The notes beneath the pieces were generated by a model. That model did no database searches and was not told the origin of the DNA. It saw only the letters and a program-made list of their open reading frames with translations. A program made the translations under genes and the position numbers. Below, in pieces: positions 1-8,556 of a stretch of 64,000 bases of DNA (positions are counted from its first letter, which is position 1; every line of letters begins with the position of its first letter). The stretch is from Clostridiales bacterium (GTDB lineage Bacteria; Bacillota; Clostridia; Lachnospirales; CAG-274): NCBI GenBank assembly GCA_018371275.1, contig JAHALF010000007.1:26750-90749 (forward strand), read 5' to 3'.

Positions 1-78
1 TTTTTTATAGATATAATGCCAAGAGGATTATTAATAAAAGTTGCTTATAAAATGCAAATAAAAAAACAAAAAAAGTAG
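1..78 (+). CDS. C-terminal end of an unidentified protein (cut by window edge)
   Basis: Frame 1 is open from the first base to a TAG at 76-78 and encodes 25 residues ending in a lysine-rich tail (…KMQIKKQKK). A 72-base gap and then a good ribosome site for the next gene follow, so this looks like the true end of an upstream plus-strand gene. The short PRGLLIKVAYKMQ stretch resembles the tail of some short-chain dehydrogenases, but that is only an impression. No function is assigned. Confidence 0.45.
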   Translation, partial: FFIDIMPRGLLIKVAYKMQIKKQKK

Positions 79-150
79 TTTTTATAATATTGCATTTTTT
101 TTATCAAACTGATATACTTTTGTTAATAATTAATTTTAAGGAGTGATATT

Positions 151-399
151 GTGAATAACTTTGATACAAAAGGTGTATGTGCAAAAAATATCCAGTTTGA
201 ATTAGATGGAGATATAGTAAAAAGTGTAAGTTTTAATGGTGGTTGTAATGGAAATCTTAAAGGTATAGCTAGTCTTGTGGAGGGCTTAAAAGTGGAAGAT
301 GTTGTCAAAAAATTGGAGGGGCTAACTTGTGGAAATAAAGACACATCTTGTCCAGATCAATTGGCAAAAGCATTAAAAGAAGCACTTATCAACAAATAA
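151..399 (+). CDS. TSCPD-domain protein, TIGR03905-like
   Basis: An 82-residue protein starting at GTG, with the ribosome site AAGGAG at 138-143. It contains the sequence TSCPD (residues 65-69) that names the TSCPD domain, also found near the C-terminus of class II ribonucleotide reductases. Four cysteines (C10, C32, C60, C67) lie in CxxG-like or turn contexts and could form a metal or redox site. Stand-alone short TSCPD proteins of this size are common in Clostridia and have no established function. The gene ends ahead of a long bidirectional hairpin that separates it from convergent murC. The family call is good; the role is unknown. Confidence 0.8.
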   Translation: MNNFDTKGVCAKNIQFELDGDIVKSVSFNGGCNGNLKGIASLVEGLKVEDVVKKLEGLTCGNKDTSCPDQLAKALKEALINK

Positions 400-462
400 T
401 ACACATATATGTTGATAAAATTAAATAAAGAACTAAATTTTTAAACTTATATAAAATAATTA

Positions 463-516
463 AAATAAAGCAAGTAAAAAACATTGAATATTCAATACTT
501 TTTACTTGCTTTATTT
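463..516. terminator. Bidirectional hairpin terminator between the TSCPD gene and murC
   Basis: Perfect 18-bp arms at 463-480 and 499-516. A-rich and T-rich flanks would give a U-run on either strand. The 18-base loop is itself palindromic: ATTGAAT followed by ATTCAAT at 483-496. It sits between two convergent genes. Confidence 0.8.
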
Positions 517-599
517 ATTGTAACATATCAAACAAGTGTTTGTAATATAGTACTTATATACATTGTAAATGTTGAAAAAATTGTGGATATTGTGGAAAA

Positions 600-1991
600 C
601 TATTTAGATAATAACATTTCTCCTAGTAAATTCACATTTCCAGCACCCATAGTTATCAACATATCGTTATGTTGACAATTTTTTTCAATAAAATCTTTTC
701 CACATTCAAAACTTTCTATATAAATTGCATTTTTTCCAAATTCTCTTATTTTATTAACTAAGTCTTTAGAATGTATTTCTCCATTGTCTTTTTCCCTAGC
801 AGAGTATATATCACATATTAAAATATTATCTACATCTAAAAGGGCTTTAGCAAAATCATCTAAAAGGGCTTTAGTCCTAGTATAAGTGTGGGGTTGAAAA
901 ACGCACCATAGTTTATTTATATTTTGTGATTTAGCAGCTTTTATAGTTGCTAAAATTTCCGTTGGGTGGTGGGCATAGTCATCTATTATTTTAATGCCAT
1001 TAACTGTTCCTTTATATTGAAAACGTCTATTTGTACCTTTAAAATTATTAAGCCCTTGCTCTATGCTATTTTTATCTAAATTATAAAAATGTGCTAATGC
1101 ACATACAGATAAAGAGTTATAAACATTATGAAGTCCGACAACACTAAGCTTAATATTATACATAAGATTATTATTATAGTAAGCTTTATAACTTGCATAA
1201 CCAAACTCGTCAAAGCTAATGTCTTTAGCTTGCCACATACTATCTTCATTTTGTCCATATGTTATGACACTACATTTTAAATCTTTTATTATTTTTTCAT
1301 AGTCTTTAATATCAGAATTTATAACAAGACAAGCATCATTTTTTATTAAATTTGCAAATTTTTTAAAACTATCATATATTTGATTAATATCTTTAAAATA
1401 ATCTAAATGGTCTTCATCTATATTTAATATAATAGCAGAATGAGGATTAAATTTTAAAAATGTGTCACAATATTCACAAGTTTCTAAAACAAGATAGTCT
1501 TTTTTACCAACTTTAAAATTGCTATTTATAGATGATAATATACCTCCAATAGATATAGTAGGGTCTTTTTTAGCTTGTAAAAATACTTCAGAAACCATAG
1601 AAGATGTAGTAGTTTTTCCGTGAGTTCCAGCTATACATAAAGGATATTTATATGCTTTCATTAGCTCTCCTAAAAAGGAGGAACGCTCTACCATTTTTAA
1701 CCCTAATTCTTTAGATTTTATAAATTCGGGGTTATCTTCTTTAATAGCAGCTGTATATATAACTAAATCTATATCGGGAGTAATATTTTCTTTATTTTGT
1801 CCTATATATACTTTAACACCTTTTTTTATTAAATTTTCTATAAGCTCAGAGTTATTATTATCAGAACCAGATATATTATACCCACCTTCTGCTAAAAGTA
1901 TTTCACAAAGGCCAGACATACTAACTCCACCTATACCTATAAAATGTAATTTTTTATAAGGAAATATATTTTTTATATTAACTTTATTCAT
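600..1991 (-). CDS. murC: UDP-N-acetylmuramate--L-alanine ligase MurC
   Basis: Cytoplasmic ATP-dependent ligase that adds L-alanine to UDP-MurNAc, the first peptide step of peptidoglycan precursor synthesis. The protein has 463 residues, the usual family length. The N-terminal Rossmann segment HFIGIGGVSMSGL binds the UDP sugar. The Mur-ligase ATP loop GTHGKTT is at residues 122-128. The central DEDH segment and the C-terminal DDYAHHPTE motif are also present. I chose the ATG at 1991 because GGAG lies just upstream (about 2004-2007) and the family N-terminus begins there; an ATG 69 bases earlier has no such site. It is transcribed alone from a consensus promoter at 2032-2060 and ends at the hairpin shared with the TSCPD gene. 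It is not in the usual mur cluster here. Confidence 0.96.
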   Translation of the reverse strand: MNKVNIKNIFPYKKLHFIGIGGVSMSGLCEILLAEGGYNISGSDNNNSELIENLIKKGVKVYIGQNKENITPDIDLVIYTAAIKEDNPEFIKSKELGLKMVERSSFLGELMKAYKYPLCIAGTHGKTTTSSMVSEVFLQAKKDPTISIGGILSSINSNFKVGKKDYLVLETCEYCDTFLKFNPHSAIILNIDEDHLDYFKDINQIYDSFKKFANLIKNDACLVINSDIKDYEKIIKDLKCSVITYGQNEDSMWQAKDISFDEFGYASYKAYYNNNLMYNIKLSVVGLHNVYNSLSVCALAHFYNLDKNSIEQGLNNFKGTNRRFQYKGTVNGIKIIDDYAHHPTEILATIKAAKSQNINKLWCVFQPHTYTRTKALLDDFAKALLDVDNILICDIYSAREKDNGEIHSKDLVNKIREFGKNAIYIESFECGKDFIEKNCQHNDMLITMGAGNVNLLGEMLLSK

Positions 1992-2031
1992 ATTAATTTT
2001 ATCTCCTAACACATTAATATATTCTAGGTAT

Positions 2032-2060
2032 ATTATATATATATTAATATACTTTATCAA
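2032..2060 (-). promoter_or_regulatory. Sigma-A promoter of murC
   Basis: On the minus strand, TTGATA (2060-2055), a 17-bp spacer, then TATAAT (2037-2032). The -10 is about 40 bases upstream of the chosen murC start. Confidence 0.75.
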
Positions 2061-2256
2061 CTATTAATTGTATTAAGTTGTTTACATTATTTGATAAAAT
2101 ATACTATTTTATATAAAAATATAAATTTAAAAGGGAATTGTAAAAAATATTGTTTAATTTTTTGTATAAAAATATTTATTTATAATAAATAGACAAGATA
2201 AAATCAAAATTATTTAAAAAAATATAAAAAACACAAAAAAATATGAAAAATATACA

Positions 2257-2285
2257 TTGATTTTTTTATAAATTAGTTATATAAT
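2257..2285 (+). promoter_or_regulatory. Sigma-A promoter of spoVG
   Basis: TTGATT (2257-2262), 17-bp spacer, TATAAT (2280-2285). It predicts a start near 2292 and therefore an untranslated leader of about 145 bases before spoVG. The B. subtilis spoVG promoter is sigma-H dependent; the sequence here looks vegetative. Confidence 0.75.
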
Positions 2286-2321
2286 GTATTTAACAGCATA
2301 TGGTTTTACTTACATATTTTA

Positions 2322-2421
2322 ATACCCAAAATAATTACATAATTTTTAGGTATAAAGTAGAACCCCATCTGTGTTAATTACACAAGGCTTTGTCTTTGTA
2401 TACATTTTATTCTACTTTATA
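2322..2421 (+). promoter_or_regulatory. Structured 5' leader of spoVG, candidate cis-regulatory RNA
   Basis: Two elements share bases. A hairpin pairs ATACC (2322-2326) with GGTAT (2349-2353) and is extended inward by A/T pairs. A perfect 12-bp inverted repeat pairs 2351-2362 with 2410-2421, and its right arm runs into the AGGAGGAG ribosome site that starts at 2421. Inside the long stem is a small hairpin, GTGT at 2371-2374 with ACAC at 2380-2383. Bases 2351-2353 belong to both elements, so they compete or stack. I do not recognise it as a known riboswitch class. Confidence 0.5.
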
Positions 2422-2436
2422 GGAGGAGATTTGTCT

Positions 2437-2733
2437 ATGAACATTACAGACGTAAGAATTAGAAAAGTAAATCAAGAAGGTAAAATGAAAGCAATTGTAT
2501 CTATTACTCTTGACAATGAATTTGTTGTACATGATATAAAAGTAATAGAAGGTGAGAATGGATTATTTATAGCTATGCCTAGTAGAAAGACTAGTAATGG
2601 TGAATATAGAGATATAACACATCCTATTAATTCCTCTGCTAGAGAAACTCTTCAAAAGGCTATTTTATCAAAATATGAACAAGCTCTTTTAGAAGATGAA
2701 ACTATGCAAGAAAGCGCTGTAACACAAGAATAA
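2437..2733 (+). CDS. spoVG: Septation/sporulation regulator SpoVG
   Basis: Small RNA- and DNA-binding regulator linked to septation, sporulation and virulence in Firmicutes. The 98-residue protein begins [11 protein letters not shown] and carries the conserved [10 protein letters not shown] and DITHPI segments of the family. The start is the ATG at 2437, 8 bases after a strong AGGAGGAG (2421-2428); an upstream in-frame codon at 2371 lies inside the structured leader. The C-terminal tail is acidic and variable, as in other family members. It is monocistronic, with its own promoter, a long leader and a terminator at 2769-2802. Confidence 0.95.
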   Translation: MNITDVRIRKVNQEGKMKAIVSITLDNEFVVHDIKVIEGENGLFIAMPSRKTSNGEYRDITHPINSSARETLQKAILSKYEQALLEDETMQESAVTQE

Positions 2734-2768
2734 ATAATTTTTTTATAAAAAGGTTAAGTTATAATAAT

Positions 2769-2802
2769 AAAAAGGCTAGATATAATATACCTAGCTTTTT
2801 TT
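2769..2802 (+). terminator. Rho-independent terminator after spoVG
   Basis: GCTAG (2775-2779) pairs with CTAGC (2791-2795), extended by the A-run before and the seven-T run after. Confidence 0.75.
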
Positions 2803-2890
2803 GTATAATTAAATAATTGTAGTAAAAAAATAATATATATGTTATAATCGGGATATAATATTTATCTAATAGATAAAGGTGGGATTATAT

Positions 2891-4168
2891 ATGGAAAAAA
2901 ACCAAGCTAAAACGTATGAAACAAAGGAAATAGAAGAAAGAGTAGTTTTAATTGGTATTGATAACGAAAAAGATTTAATGAATATAGATGCTAGTTTAGA
3001 TGAGCTAGAAGAGCTTGTTAAAACAGCAGGAGCTACTGTTATAGGACGTATGGTGCAAAAAAGAGAGGGCATACATAAAGCCCACTATTTTGGAAAAGGT
3101 AAAATACAAGAGTTAAAGGCTTATTTAGATGAGCTAGGGGCAACAGGTATTGTATGTGATGATGAACTAACTGCCAACCAAATGAGAAATATGGATAATA
3201 TGCTAAAAGTTAAAATAATGAATAGGACTTTAGTTATATTAGATATATTTGCTAAAAGAGCAAGCTCGGCAGAGGGGAAAGTACAAGTAGAGTTAGCCCA
3301 GCTTAAATATAAACTTACACATCTTGTAGGTCAAGGTAAAGATATGAGCCGTTTAGGTGGTGGTATAGGTACTAGAGGTCCTGGTGAAAAAAAATTAGAA
3401 ATAGATAGAAGAAATATATCTGATAGAATAGCTGAACTTAATAAAGAGCTTAAATATATAGAAAAGCATAGACAAGTTATGAGAGAAAAAAGACTTAAAA
3501 ATAAACAACCAATAGTAGCCTTTGTAGGATATACAAATGCAGGTAAGTCTACTCTTATGAACTTAGTTACAAAATCTGATGTTTTAGCTATGGATAAGCT
3601 TTTTGCAACTCTTGATACAACAACAAGAAAAATAGAGTTACAATCTGGAAGAGAATATCTTTTTACAGATACAGTAGGCTTTATACAAAAACTACCTCAT
3701 AACCTTATTAAAGCCTTTAGGGCAACTTTAGAAGAAACAAAATATGCAGATGTTTTAGTCCATGTAGTAGATAGCTCTAACAGTGCAAGAGAAGAACAAA
3801 TGAATATTGTGTATAAAACATTAAAAGATTTAGATTGTTTAAACAAACCTATAATTACTGCGTATAATAAAGTAGATAAAGAGGATATAATAAGGCCTTT
3901 ACCTAAAGATGATTTTTCTATGTATACTTTAGAAATATCTGCTAAAAATGGTAATGGTGTAGAAAGTCTTTTAAATACTATTGAAGATGTTGTAAAAAGT
4001 TTTAAAAAATCTATAAATATATTAATACCTTATGAAAAATCTAATTATGTTGGTATGATACACGGAAGATGTGAAATTGTACAAAACGAAAACAGAGATG
4101 AAGGTATGTTTTTTGAAATATATGCAGATGAAGAAATGGAAAATAGACTTAAAGATTTTATTATATAA
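2891..4168 (+). CDS. hflX: Ribosome-associated GTPase HflX
   Basis: GTPase that binds the 50S/70S ribosome and helps rescue or split stalled ribosomes under stress. The 425-residue protein has the N-terminal HflX domain, the glycine-rich linker RLGGGIGTRGPGE, and then a G domain with P-loop GYTNAGKS at residues 213-220, DTVGF as the G3 motif and NKVD as the G4 motif. The ATG at 2891 is preferred over a GTG at 2879 because the GGTGGG ribosome site lies between them. A 7-bp hairpin (2861-2877) sits just upstream of that site. Seventeen bases separate it from the lipoprotein gene, so the two are probably co-transcribed. Confidence 0.96.
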   Translation: MEKNQAKTYETKEIEERVVLIGIDNEKDLMNIDASLDELEELVKTAGATVIGRMVQKREGIHKAHYFGKGKIQELKAYLDELGATGIVCDDELTANQMRNMDNMLKVKIMNRTLVILDIFAKRASSAEGKVQVELAQLKYKLTHLVGQGKDMSRLGGGIGTRGPGEKKLEIDRRNISDRIAELNKELKYIEKHRQVMREKRLKNKQPIVAFVGYTNAGKSTLMNLVTKSDVLAMDKLFATLDTTTRKIELQSGREYLFTDTVGFIQKLPHNLIKAFRATLEETKYADVLVHVVDSSNSAREEQMNIVYKTLKDLDCLNKPIITAYNKVDKEDIIRPLPKDDFSMYTLEISAKNGNGVESLLNTIEDVVKSFKKSINILIPYEKSNYVGMIHGRCEIVQNENRDEGMFFEIYADEEMENRLKDFII

Positions 4169-4185
4169 CAAAAGAAGGTGATTTT

Positions 4186-5163
4186 ATGAAAAACAAATTA
4201 ATAGTAATATGTATAATATTTTCAATTGTTTTAGTAGGTTGTGGTAAAAAAAATAAACAAGAGGTAACAGAATCTACAAGTGATACAATAGTATCTACAA
4301 CAGAAGAAACACAAGAAGAACAAGAAAAACAAGATATAAGTATATTTACAAAAGATATGGAAATATCTTATGAAAAATTCATTAGTAAAGATGGTAGTTT
4401 TGAAAATGATGAAAAATATAATAATATGGTAAAAGACTTTATTGCTAAATTAGACGAAGATAAATTACCACAATTAACAAAAGATGAAGAAATAAGAGTA
4501 AATTTTAATGATAATATTCCAAAAAATAAAGGTGCTGAGCTATCTACAACATATATAAAACGAAACGGAGAGCTTATAGTATCAGATTCTTATTTAGAAA
4601 TGAACGAAAATGGATTTTCGGATTTTAAACATAGTTATGATGATAAAGATAAATATTTAGAAGGTGTTATATACGAGGTTACAGTTGAGTTAGAAGATGA
4701 AGTTTGTAAATATGCCTTTGCATTTAAAATAGATAATAAGACTACACCAAATAATAAATCTTATGCTTTAACAGGTTATTTAACATCAGATGAACAAAAA
4801 GTTTATGATAACTATAAACAGGATAAAAATATAAAAGCTTTAGCAAGTAATGAGCCTTTAACAATGTTAAAATTTTATACTCAAGCTGTAATGGAAGAAG
4901 AGTATAGTTTAGCATATAGCCTATACCAAGATTATAACAATACTACTGAAGAAAACTATATAAAAGCAATGAAAAGTTTTAGTAAGGAAACGAGAGAAGA
5001 TTATATATCTAATTTAAAGGCAGCAGTAGATGGAAAGTTTATAGAAGATACTAAAGAAAAAGGATATATAGAGTATGAACTAGTAAAAGACCACCCAATG
5101 GCAATTGATATGATAAAAGATAGTAATGGTATTTGGAAAATGCAATATATGCCAATACAGTAA
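4186..5163 (+). CDS. Lipoprotein of unknown function with NTF2-like C-terminal segment
   Basis: A 325-residue protein with a type II signal peptide: a hydrophobic stretch, then the lipobox LVGC with the lipidated cysteine at residue 19. A low-complexity Ser/Thr/Glu/Gln linker follows, typical of a surface tether. The central part (about 70-195) is a charged globular region. The last 100 residues (MLKFYTQAVMEEEYSLAYSL onward) look like an NTF2-like or DUF4878-type cone fold, based on pattern only. It is expected on the outer face of the membrane. It follows hflX closely and ends at a strong terminator. No function is assigned. Confidence 0.8.
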   Translation: MKNKLIVICIIFSIVLVGCGKKNKQEVTESTSDTIVSTTEETQEEQEKQDISIFTKDMEISYEKFISKDGSFENDEKYNNMVKDFIAKLDEDKLPQLTKDEEIRVNFNDNIPKNKGAELSTTYIKRNGELIVSDSYLEMNENGFSDFKHSYDDKDKYLEGVIYEVTVELEDEVCKYAFAFKIDNKTTPNNKSYALTGYLTSDEQKVYDNYKQDKNIKALASNEPLTMLKFYTQAVMEEEYSLAYSLYQDYNNTTEENYIKAMKSFSKETREDYISNLKAAVDGKFIEDTKEKGYIEYELVKDHPMAIDMIKDSNGIWKMQYMPIQ

Positions 5164-5171
5164 TAAGCATT

Positions 5172-5199
5172 AAGGTTAGATTTTTATCTAGCCTTTTTA
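5172..5199 (+). terminator. Rho-independent terminator after the lipoprotein gene
   Basis: AAGGTTAGAT (5172-5181) pairs with ATCTAGCCTT (5186-5195) with one G-U pair and a four-T loop. A T-run follows. Confidence 0.75.
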
Positions 5200-5212
5200 T
5201 AATTAAAAATAA

Positions 5213-5241
5213 TTGATAAAAAATATATTTAAATATATAAT
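5213..5241 (+). promoter_or_regulatory. Sigma-A promoter of the antiporter gene
   Basis: TTGATA (5213-5218), 17-bp spacer, TATAAT (5236-5241), 36 bases before the start codon. Confidence 0.7.
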
Positions 5242-5276
5242 ATTAAGTATATATTAATTTATTAAGGAGGGATTAA

Positions 5277-6872
5277 ATGGCAGCTTATGTATTAATAGTA
5301 TCATCAATTATTTTTATATGTTTACTTCTTAACAAGATTTCTAGTAAACTAGGGCTTCCTACATTACTTTTATTTATATTTTTAGGAATGTTATTTGGTT
5401 CAGATGGAGTTTTTAAAATATACTTTGATAACTATGTTATATCGGAGCAAATATGTTCTATATCATTAATCTTTATTATGTTTTATGGTGGATTTGGTAC
5501 AAATTGGGATAAGGCAAAACCAATAGCTACAAAATCTATATTATTATCAACATTAGGTGTAGTTTTAACATCTTTAATAGTTGGGCTGTTTTGCTATTAT
5601 GTTTTAAAATTTGATTTTTTAGAAAGTATGCTAATAGGAGCTGTTATAAGTTCAACAGATGCAGCCTCTGTGTTTTCTATTTTAAGGTCTAAACGTTTAA
5701 ATTTAAAATATAATACAGCATCACTTTTAGAAGTTGAAAGTGGTAGTAATGACCCGTGTGCTAACATACTTACAATAGTTATTTTATCTTTTATGGGTGC
5801 TCAAAATAATACAAATATTTTATATATGGTTTTTGCGCAAGTTGTATATGGCATAGTATTAGGTATAATAGTAGCTTTACTGGCAGGATTTATTTTATCA
5901 AAAGCTAAATTTTCAACAGAAGGTTTTGCATCAATTTTTGTGTTTGCAGTTGCTTTAATATCTTATTCAGCTACAACAGTTATAGGTGGAAATGGATATT
6001 TAAGTACATACATTACAGGTATAATTTTAGGTAATAAAGCTATTCCTAACAAAAAAGCTCTTGTAAACTTTTTTAATGGAATTACAGGGCTTGTTCAAAT
6101 GTTAATATTTTTCTTATTAGGGTTGTTATCTTTTCCATCACAACTACCTAAAATATTTTTACCAGCCCTTGCTATTGCATTATTTTTAACATTTATAGCA
6201 AGACCTTTAGCAATTTTTATAATATTAAAACCTTTTAAATGTCCAATAAATCAACAACTTTTAATATCTTGGGCAGGACTTAGGGGGGCAGCATCAATAG
6301 TTTTTGCTATAATACCTATTGTTAGCCCAGCATATACTCAAAATGATATTTTTCATATAGTATTTTTTATTGTACTATTTTCAATATCTATACAAGGTTC
6401 TCTCATACCATTTGTGGCTAAAAAGTTAAATATGATAGATGATGAAAATGATGTAATGAAAACATTTAGTGATTATTCAGAAGAAATTCCATTACAATTT
6501 GTTAAATTATTTATATGTGATAATCATCCTTGGATAAACAAAAAAATTAAAGACTTACCATCACTTCCAGGTATATTAACAGTATTAATAATTAGAAAAG
6601 ATAGACAAATAGTACCTAATGGAGATACTTTAATTTTGGAAGGAGATATGGTTATATTAAGCGGACCATCATTAGATGATGAATCTTTTGGATATTTGAC
6701 AGAAGTAAAAATAGAAAAAGATAACGATTGGCTTGGTAAGCCTTTATGTGATATAAAATTTAATCAAGATAAATTAATTATATTAATAAAAAGAGATAAA
6801 CAAGCTATTATACCAACTGGAAAAACAATAGTTTTGGAAAATGATATACTTATAATAAGTAATCAATATTAA
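5277..6872 (+). CDS. Potassium (or sodium)/proton antiporter, NhaP2/CvrA type with TrkA-C domains
   Basis: Membrane antiporter exchanging a monovalent cation for protons (CPA1 family). Its 531 residues comprise about 12-13 hydrophobic segments up to residue 385. Signature parts include GMLFGSDG, AVISSTDAASVFSILR and LEVESGSNDP, the last two carrying the acidic residues of the ion site. The cytoplasmic tail from about residue 400 contains a TrkA-C/RCK-C unit (ending LILEGDMVILSG) and a second similar half (ending IVLENDILIIS). These domains gate such transporters by binding nucleotides or ions. The ATG follows AAGGAGG at 5265-5271. It has its own promoter. K+ is favoured by analogy with NhaP2; the ion cannot be read from the sequence. 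Confidence 0.88.
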   Translation: MAAYVLIVSSIIFICLLLNKISSKLGLPTLLLFIFLGMLFGSDGVFKIYFDNYVISEQICSISLIFIMFYGGFGTNWDKAKPIATKSILLSTLGVVLTSLIVGLFCYYVLKFDFLESMLIGAVISSTDAASVFSILRSKRLNLKYNTASLLEVESGSNDPCANILTIVILSFMGAQNNTNILYMVFAQVVYGIVLGIIVALLAGFILSKAKFSTEGFASIFVFAVALISYSATTVIGGNGYLSTYITGIILGNKAIPNKKALVNFFNGITGLVQMLIFFLLGLLSFPSQLPKIFLPALAIALFLTFIARPLAIFIILKPFKCPINQQLLISWAGLRGAASIVFAIIPIVSPAYTQNDIFHIVFFIVLFSISIQGSLIPFVAKKLNMIDDENDVMKTFSDYSEEIPLQFVKLFICDNHPWINKKIKDLPSLPGILTVLIIRKDRQIVPNGDTLILEGDMVILSGPSLDDESFGYLTEVKIEKDNDWLGKPLCDIKFNQDKLIILIKRDKQAIIPTGKTIVLENDILIISNQY

Positions 6873-6880
6873 TAAAATAA

Positions 6881-6909
6881 TTGCTAAAATATATTTTTAA
6901 AGCTATAAT
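6881..6909 (+). promoter_or_regulatory. Sigma-A promoter of the Spx/ArsC-like gene and peptidase cluster
   Basis: TTGCTA (6881-6886), 17-bp spacer, TATAAT (6904-6909), 28 bases before the start codon. Confidence 0.7.
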
Positions 6910-6936
6910 TAATATTATAAAAAAGGAGGTAATAAA

Positions 6937-7290
6937 ATGGAAAATTTATTTTTACAATATCCAAAATGTAGCACTTGTAGAAAGGCTAAAAAATGTTTAG
7001 AGGAAAATGGCATAAAATTTATAGATAGAGATATAACAATAGATAATCCTACAAAAGAAGAGCTTAAAAAATGGTATGAAAAAAGTGGACTTGAGCTTAA
7101 AAAGTTTTTTAATACAAGTGGTGTTTTATATAGAGAAATGGGGCTTAAAGACAAAATTAAAGAAATGACAGAAGATGAAATGTTAGAGCTTTTAGCAACA
7201 GATGGCAAGCTTGTAAAAAGACCTATTTTAGTAAATGATAATAAAGTATTAGTAGGGTTTAAAGAAGATGAATATAAAAACTTAAAATAG
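6937..7290 (+). CDS. ArsC/Spx-family thioredoxin-fold protein
   Basis: A 117-residue thioredoxin-fold protein of the arsenate-reductase/Spx group. It has the redox pair CSTC at residues 11-14 near the N-terminus and the conserved RPI at residues 95-97. True Spx proteins bind RNA polymerase and ArsC reduces arsenate; the many clostridial relatives with CxxC are uncharacterised. No arsenic-resistance genes are nearby, so a housekeeping redox or regulatory role is more likely. It is 12 bases upstream of pepP and probably in the same operon. The ATG follows AAAAAGGAGG. Confidence 0.85.
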   Translation: MENLFLQYPKCSTCRKAKKCLEENGIKFIDRDITIDNPTKEELKKWYEKSGLELKKFFNTSGVLYREMGLKDKIKEMTEDEMLELLATDGKLVKRPILVNDNKVLVGFKEDEYKNLK

Positions 7291-7302
7291 AGGAGATATA
7301 CT

Positions 7303-8553
7303 ATGCAACAATTTTTTAAAAGTAATCGTAAAAAAGTAATAAGTTCTTTAAAAGAAGAAAAAGCAATTATATTTTTGTTTTCAGGAAAAGCACAACATAA
7401 AACTTGTGACCAATTTTTTCCTTTTGAGCCAAATAGAAACTTTTATTATATGACAGGTATAGATAAGCCACACCTTATATATATGGCTATAAAAAATGGA
7501 GATAATATAGATGAAACTTTATTTATAGAAAGATATGATGAGCTTAAAGCTAAATGGAGTGGTAAAACTATAGGTGAAGAAGAAGCTAAAAATATATCTG
7601 GTATAGAAAATATTAAATATATAGATGAATTTTATGCAAGTATTTCTGTGTCTATGTTTAGAAATAGTATAGAAACAGTTTATTTAGACTTAGAAAATAG
7701 ATATTTAGATAAAAGCAAACGTGCTTTTAGAGAGGCAGAATTTTTAAAAGAAAATTATCCATATATTAGTATAAAAAATATTTATAATGATTTAGGTTAT
7801 TTTAGACTTTTTAAAGAAGAACAAGAAATAGGATATATGAAAAAAGCAATAGATATTACTAAAAAAGGTATAGAAAATATATGGGAAAATGCTAAACCTA
7901 ATATGATGGAATATGAGCTAGAAGCTTGTTTTGACTATGAAGTTAAAAGAAATGGTTCTAAAGATAAAGCATTTAACACTATACTAGCTAGTGGTAGCAA
8001 TGCAACTGTATTACATTATGAAGATAATAATGATAAAATAAATGATGGTGAGCTTGTTCTTATAGATTTAGGTGCAACTTATAAATATTATAATGCTGAT
8101 ATATCAAGGACTTTTCCTGTTAATGGTAAATTTAGTGATAGACAAAAACAACTTTACAATATAGTTTTAGAAGGGCAAAGAAAAGTTATAGAGGCAATAA
8201 AACCAGAACTACCTTTTAAAAGACTTAATGAAATATTGTTAGAACATTATGAAGAAGAACTTACAAAAATAGGGCTTATAAAAGATAAAAGCGAAATATC
8301 AAAATATTATTATCACGGCGTAAGCCATTATTTAGGGTTAGATACTCACGATGTATCTAGAGATTTAGGAACAGATAATGGGCTTAAAAAAGGTATGGTT
8401 ATAACAGTAGAGCCAGGACTTTATATAGCAGAAGAGGGAATTGGTATAAGAATAGAAGATGATATACTTGTTACAGAAACAGGTTATGAAAATTTATCTA
8501 AAGATATAATAAAAACTGTAGAAGAAATAGAAAGTTTCTTTAGTAATCGTTAA
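7303..8553 (+). CDS. pepP: Xaa-Pro aminopeptidase (M24B)
   Basis: Cytoplasmic metallopeptidase that removes an N-terminal residue preceding proline. The 416-residue protein has an AMP-N domain (about 1-150, including FFPFEPNRNFYYMTG) and a pita-bread catalytic domain. The five metal ligands are all present: D255, D266, H342, E370 and E385, in the contexts IDLGA, NADISRTF, GVSHYLGLD, VEPGLY and GIRIEDD. It lies between the Spx-like gene and the DUF2161 gene, whose start is 3 bases after this stop, so it is clearly part of an operon. Another pita-bread enzyme (methionine aminopeptidase) is two genes downstream. Confidence 0.94.
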   Translation: MQQFFKSNRKKVISSLKEEKAIIFLFSGKAQHKTCDQFFPFEPNRNFYYMTGIDKPHLIYMAIKNGDNIDETLFIERYDELKAKWSGKTIGEEEAKNISGIENIKYIDEFYASISVSMFRNSIETVYLDLENRYLDKSKRAFREAEFLKENYPYISIKNIYNDLGYFRLFKEEQEIGYMKKAIDITKKGIENIWENAKPNMMEYELEACFDYEVKRNGSKDKAFNTILASGSNATVLHYEDNNDKINDGELVLIDLGATYKYYNADISRTFPVNGKFSDRQKQLYNIVLEGQRKVIEAIKPELPFKRLNEILLEHYEEELTKIGLIKDKSEISKYYYHGVSHYLGLDTHDVSRDLGTDNGLKKGMVITVEPGLYIAEEGIGIRIEDDILVTETGYENLSKDIIKTVEEIESFFSNR

Positions 8554-8556
8554 TTT

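Noticed and set aside
582..599. Two adjacent DnaA-box-like words (TGTGGATAT, TGTGGAAAA)
   Set aside because: Only two imperfect boxes, without an unwinding region or dnaA nearby. Not enough for an origin.
484..675. 63-residue plus-strand frame across the terminator and murC end
   Set aside because: It runs through the hairpin and antisense to murC, and has no ribosome site.
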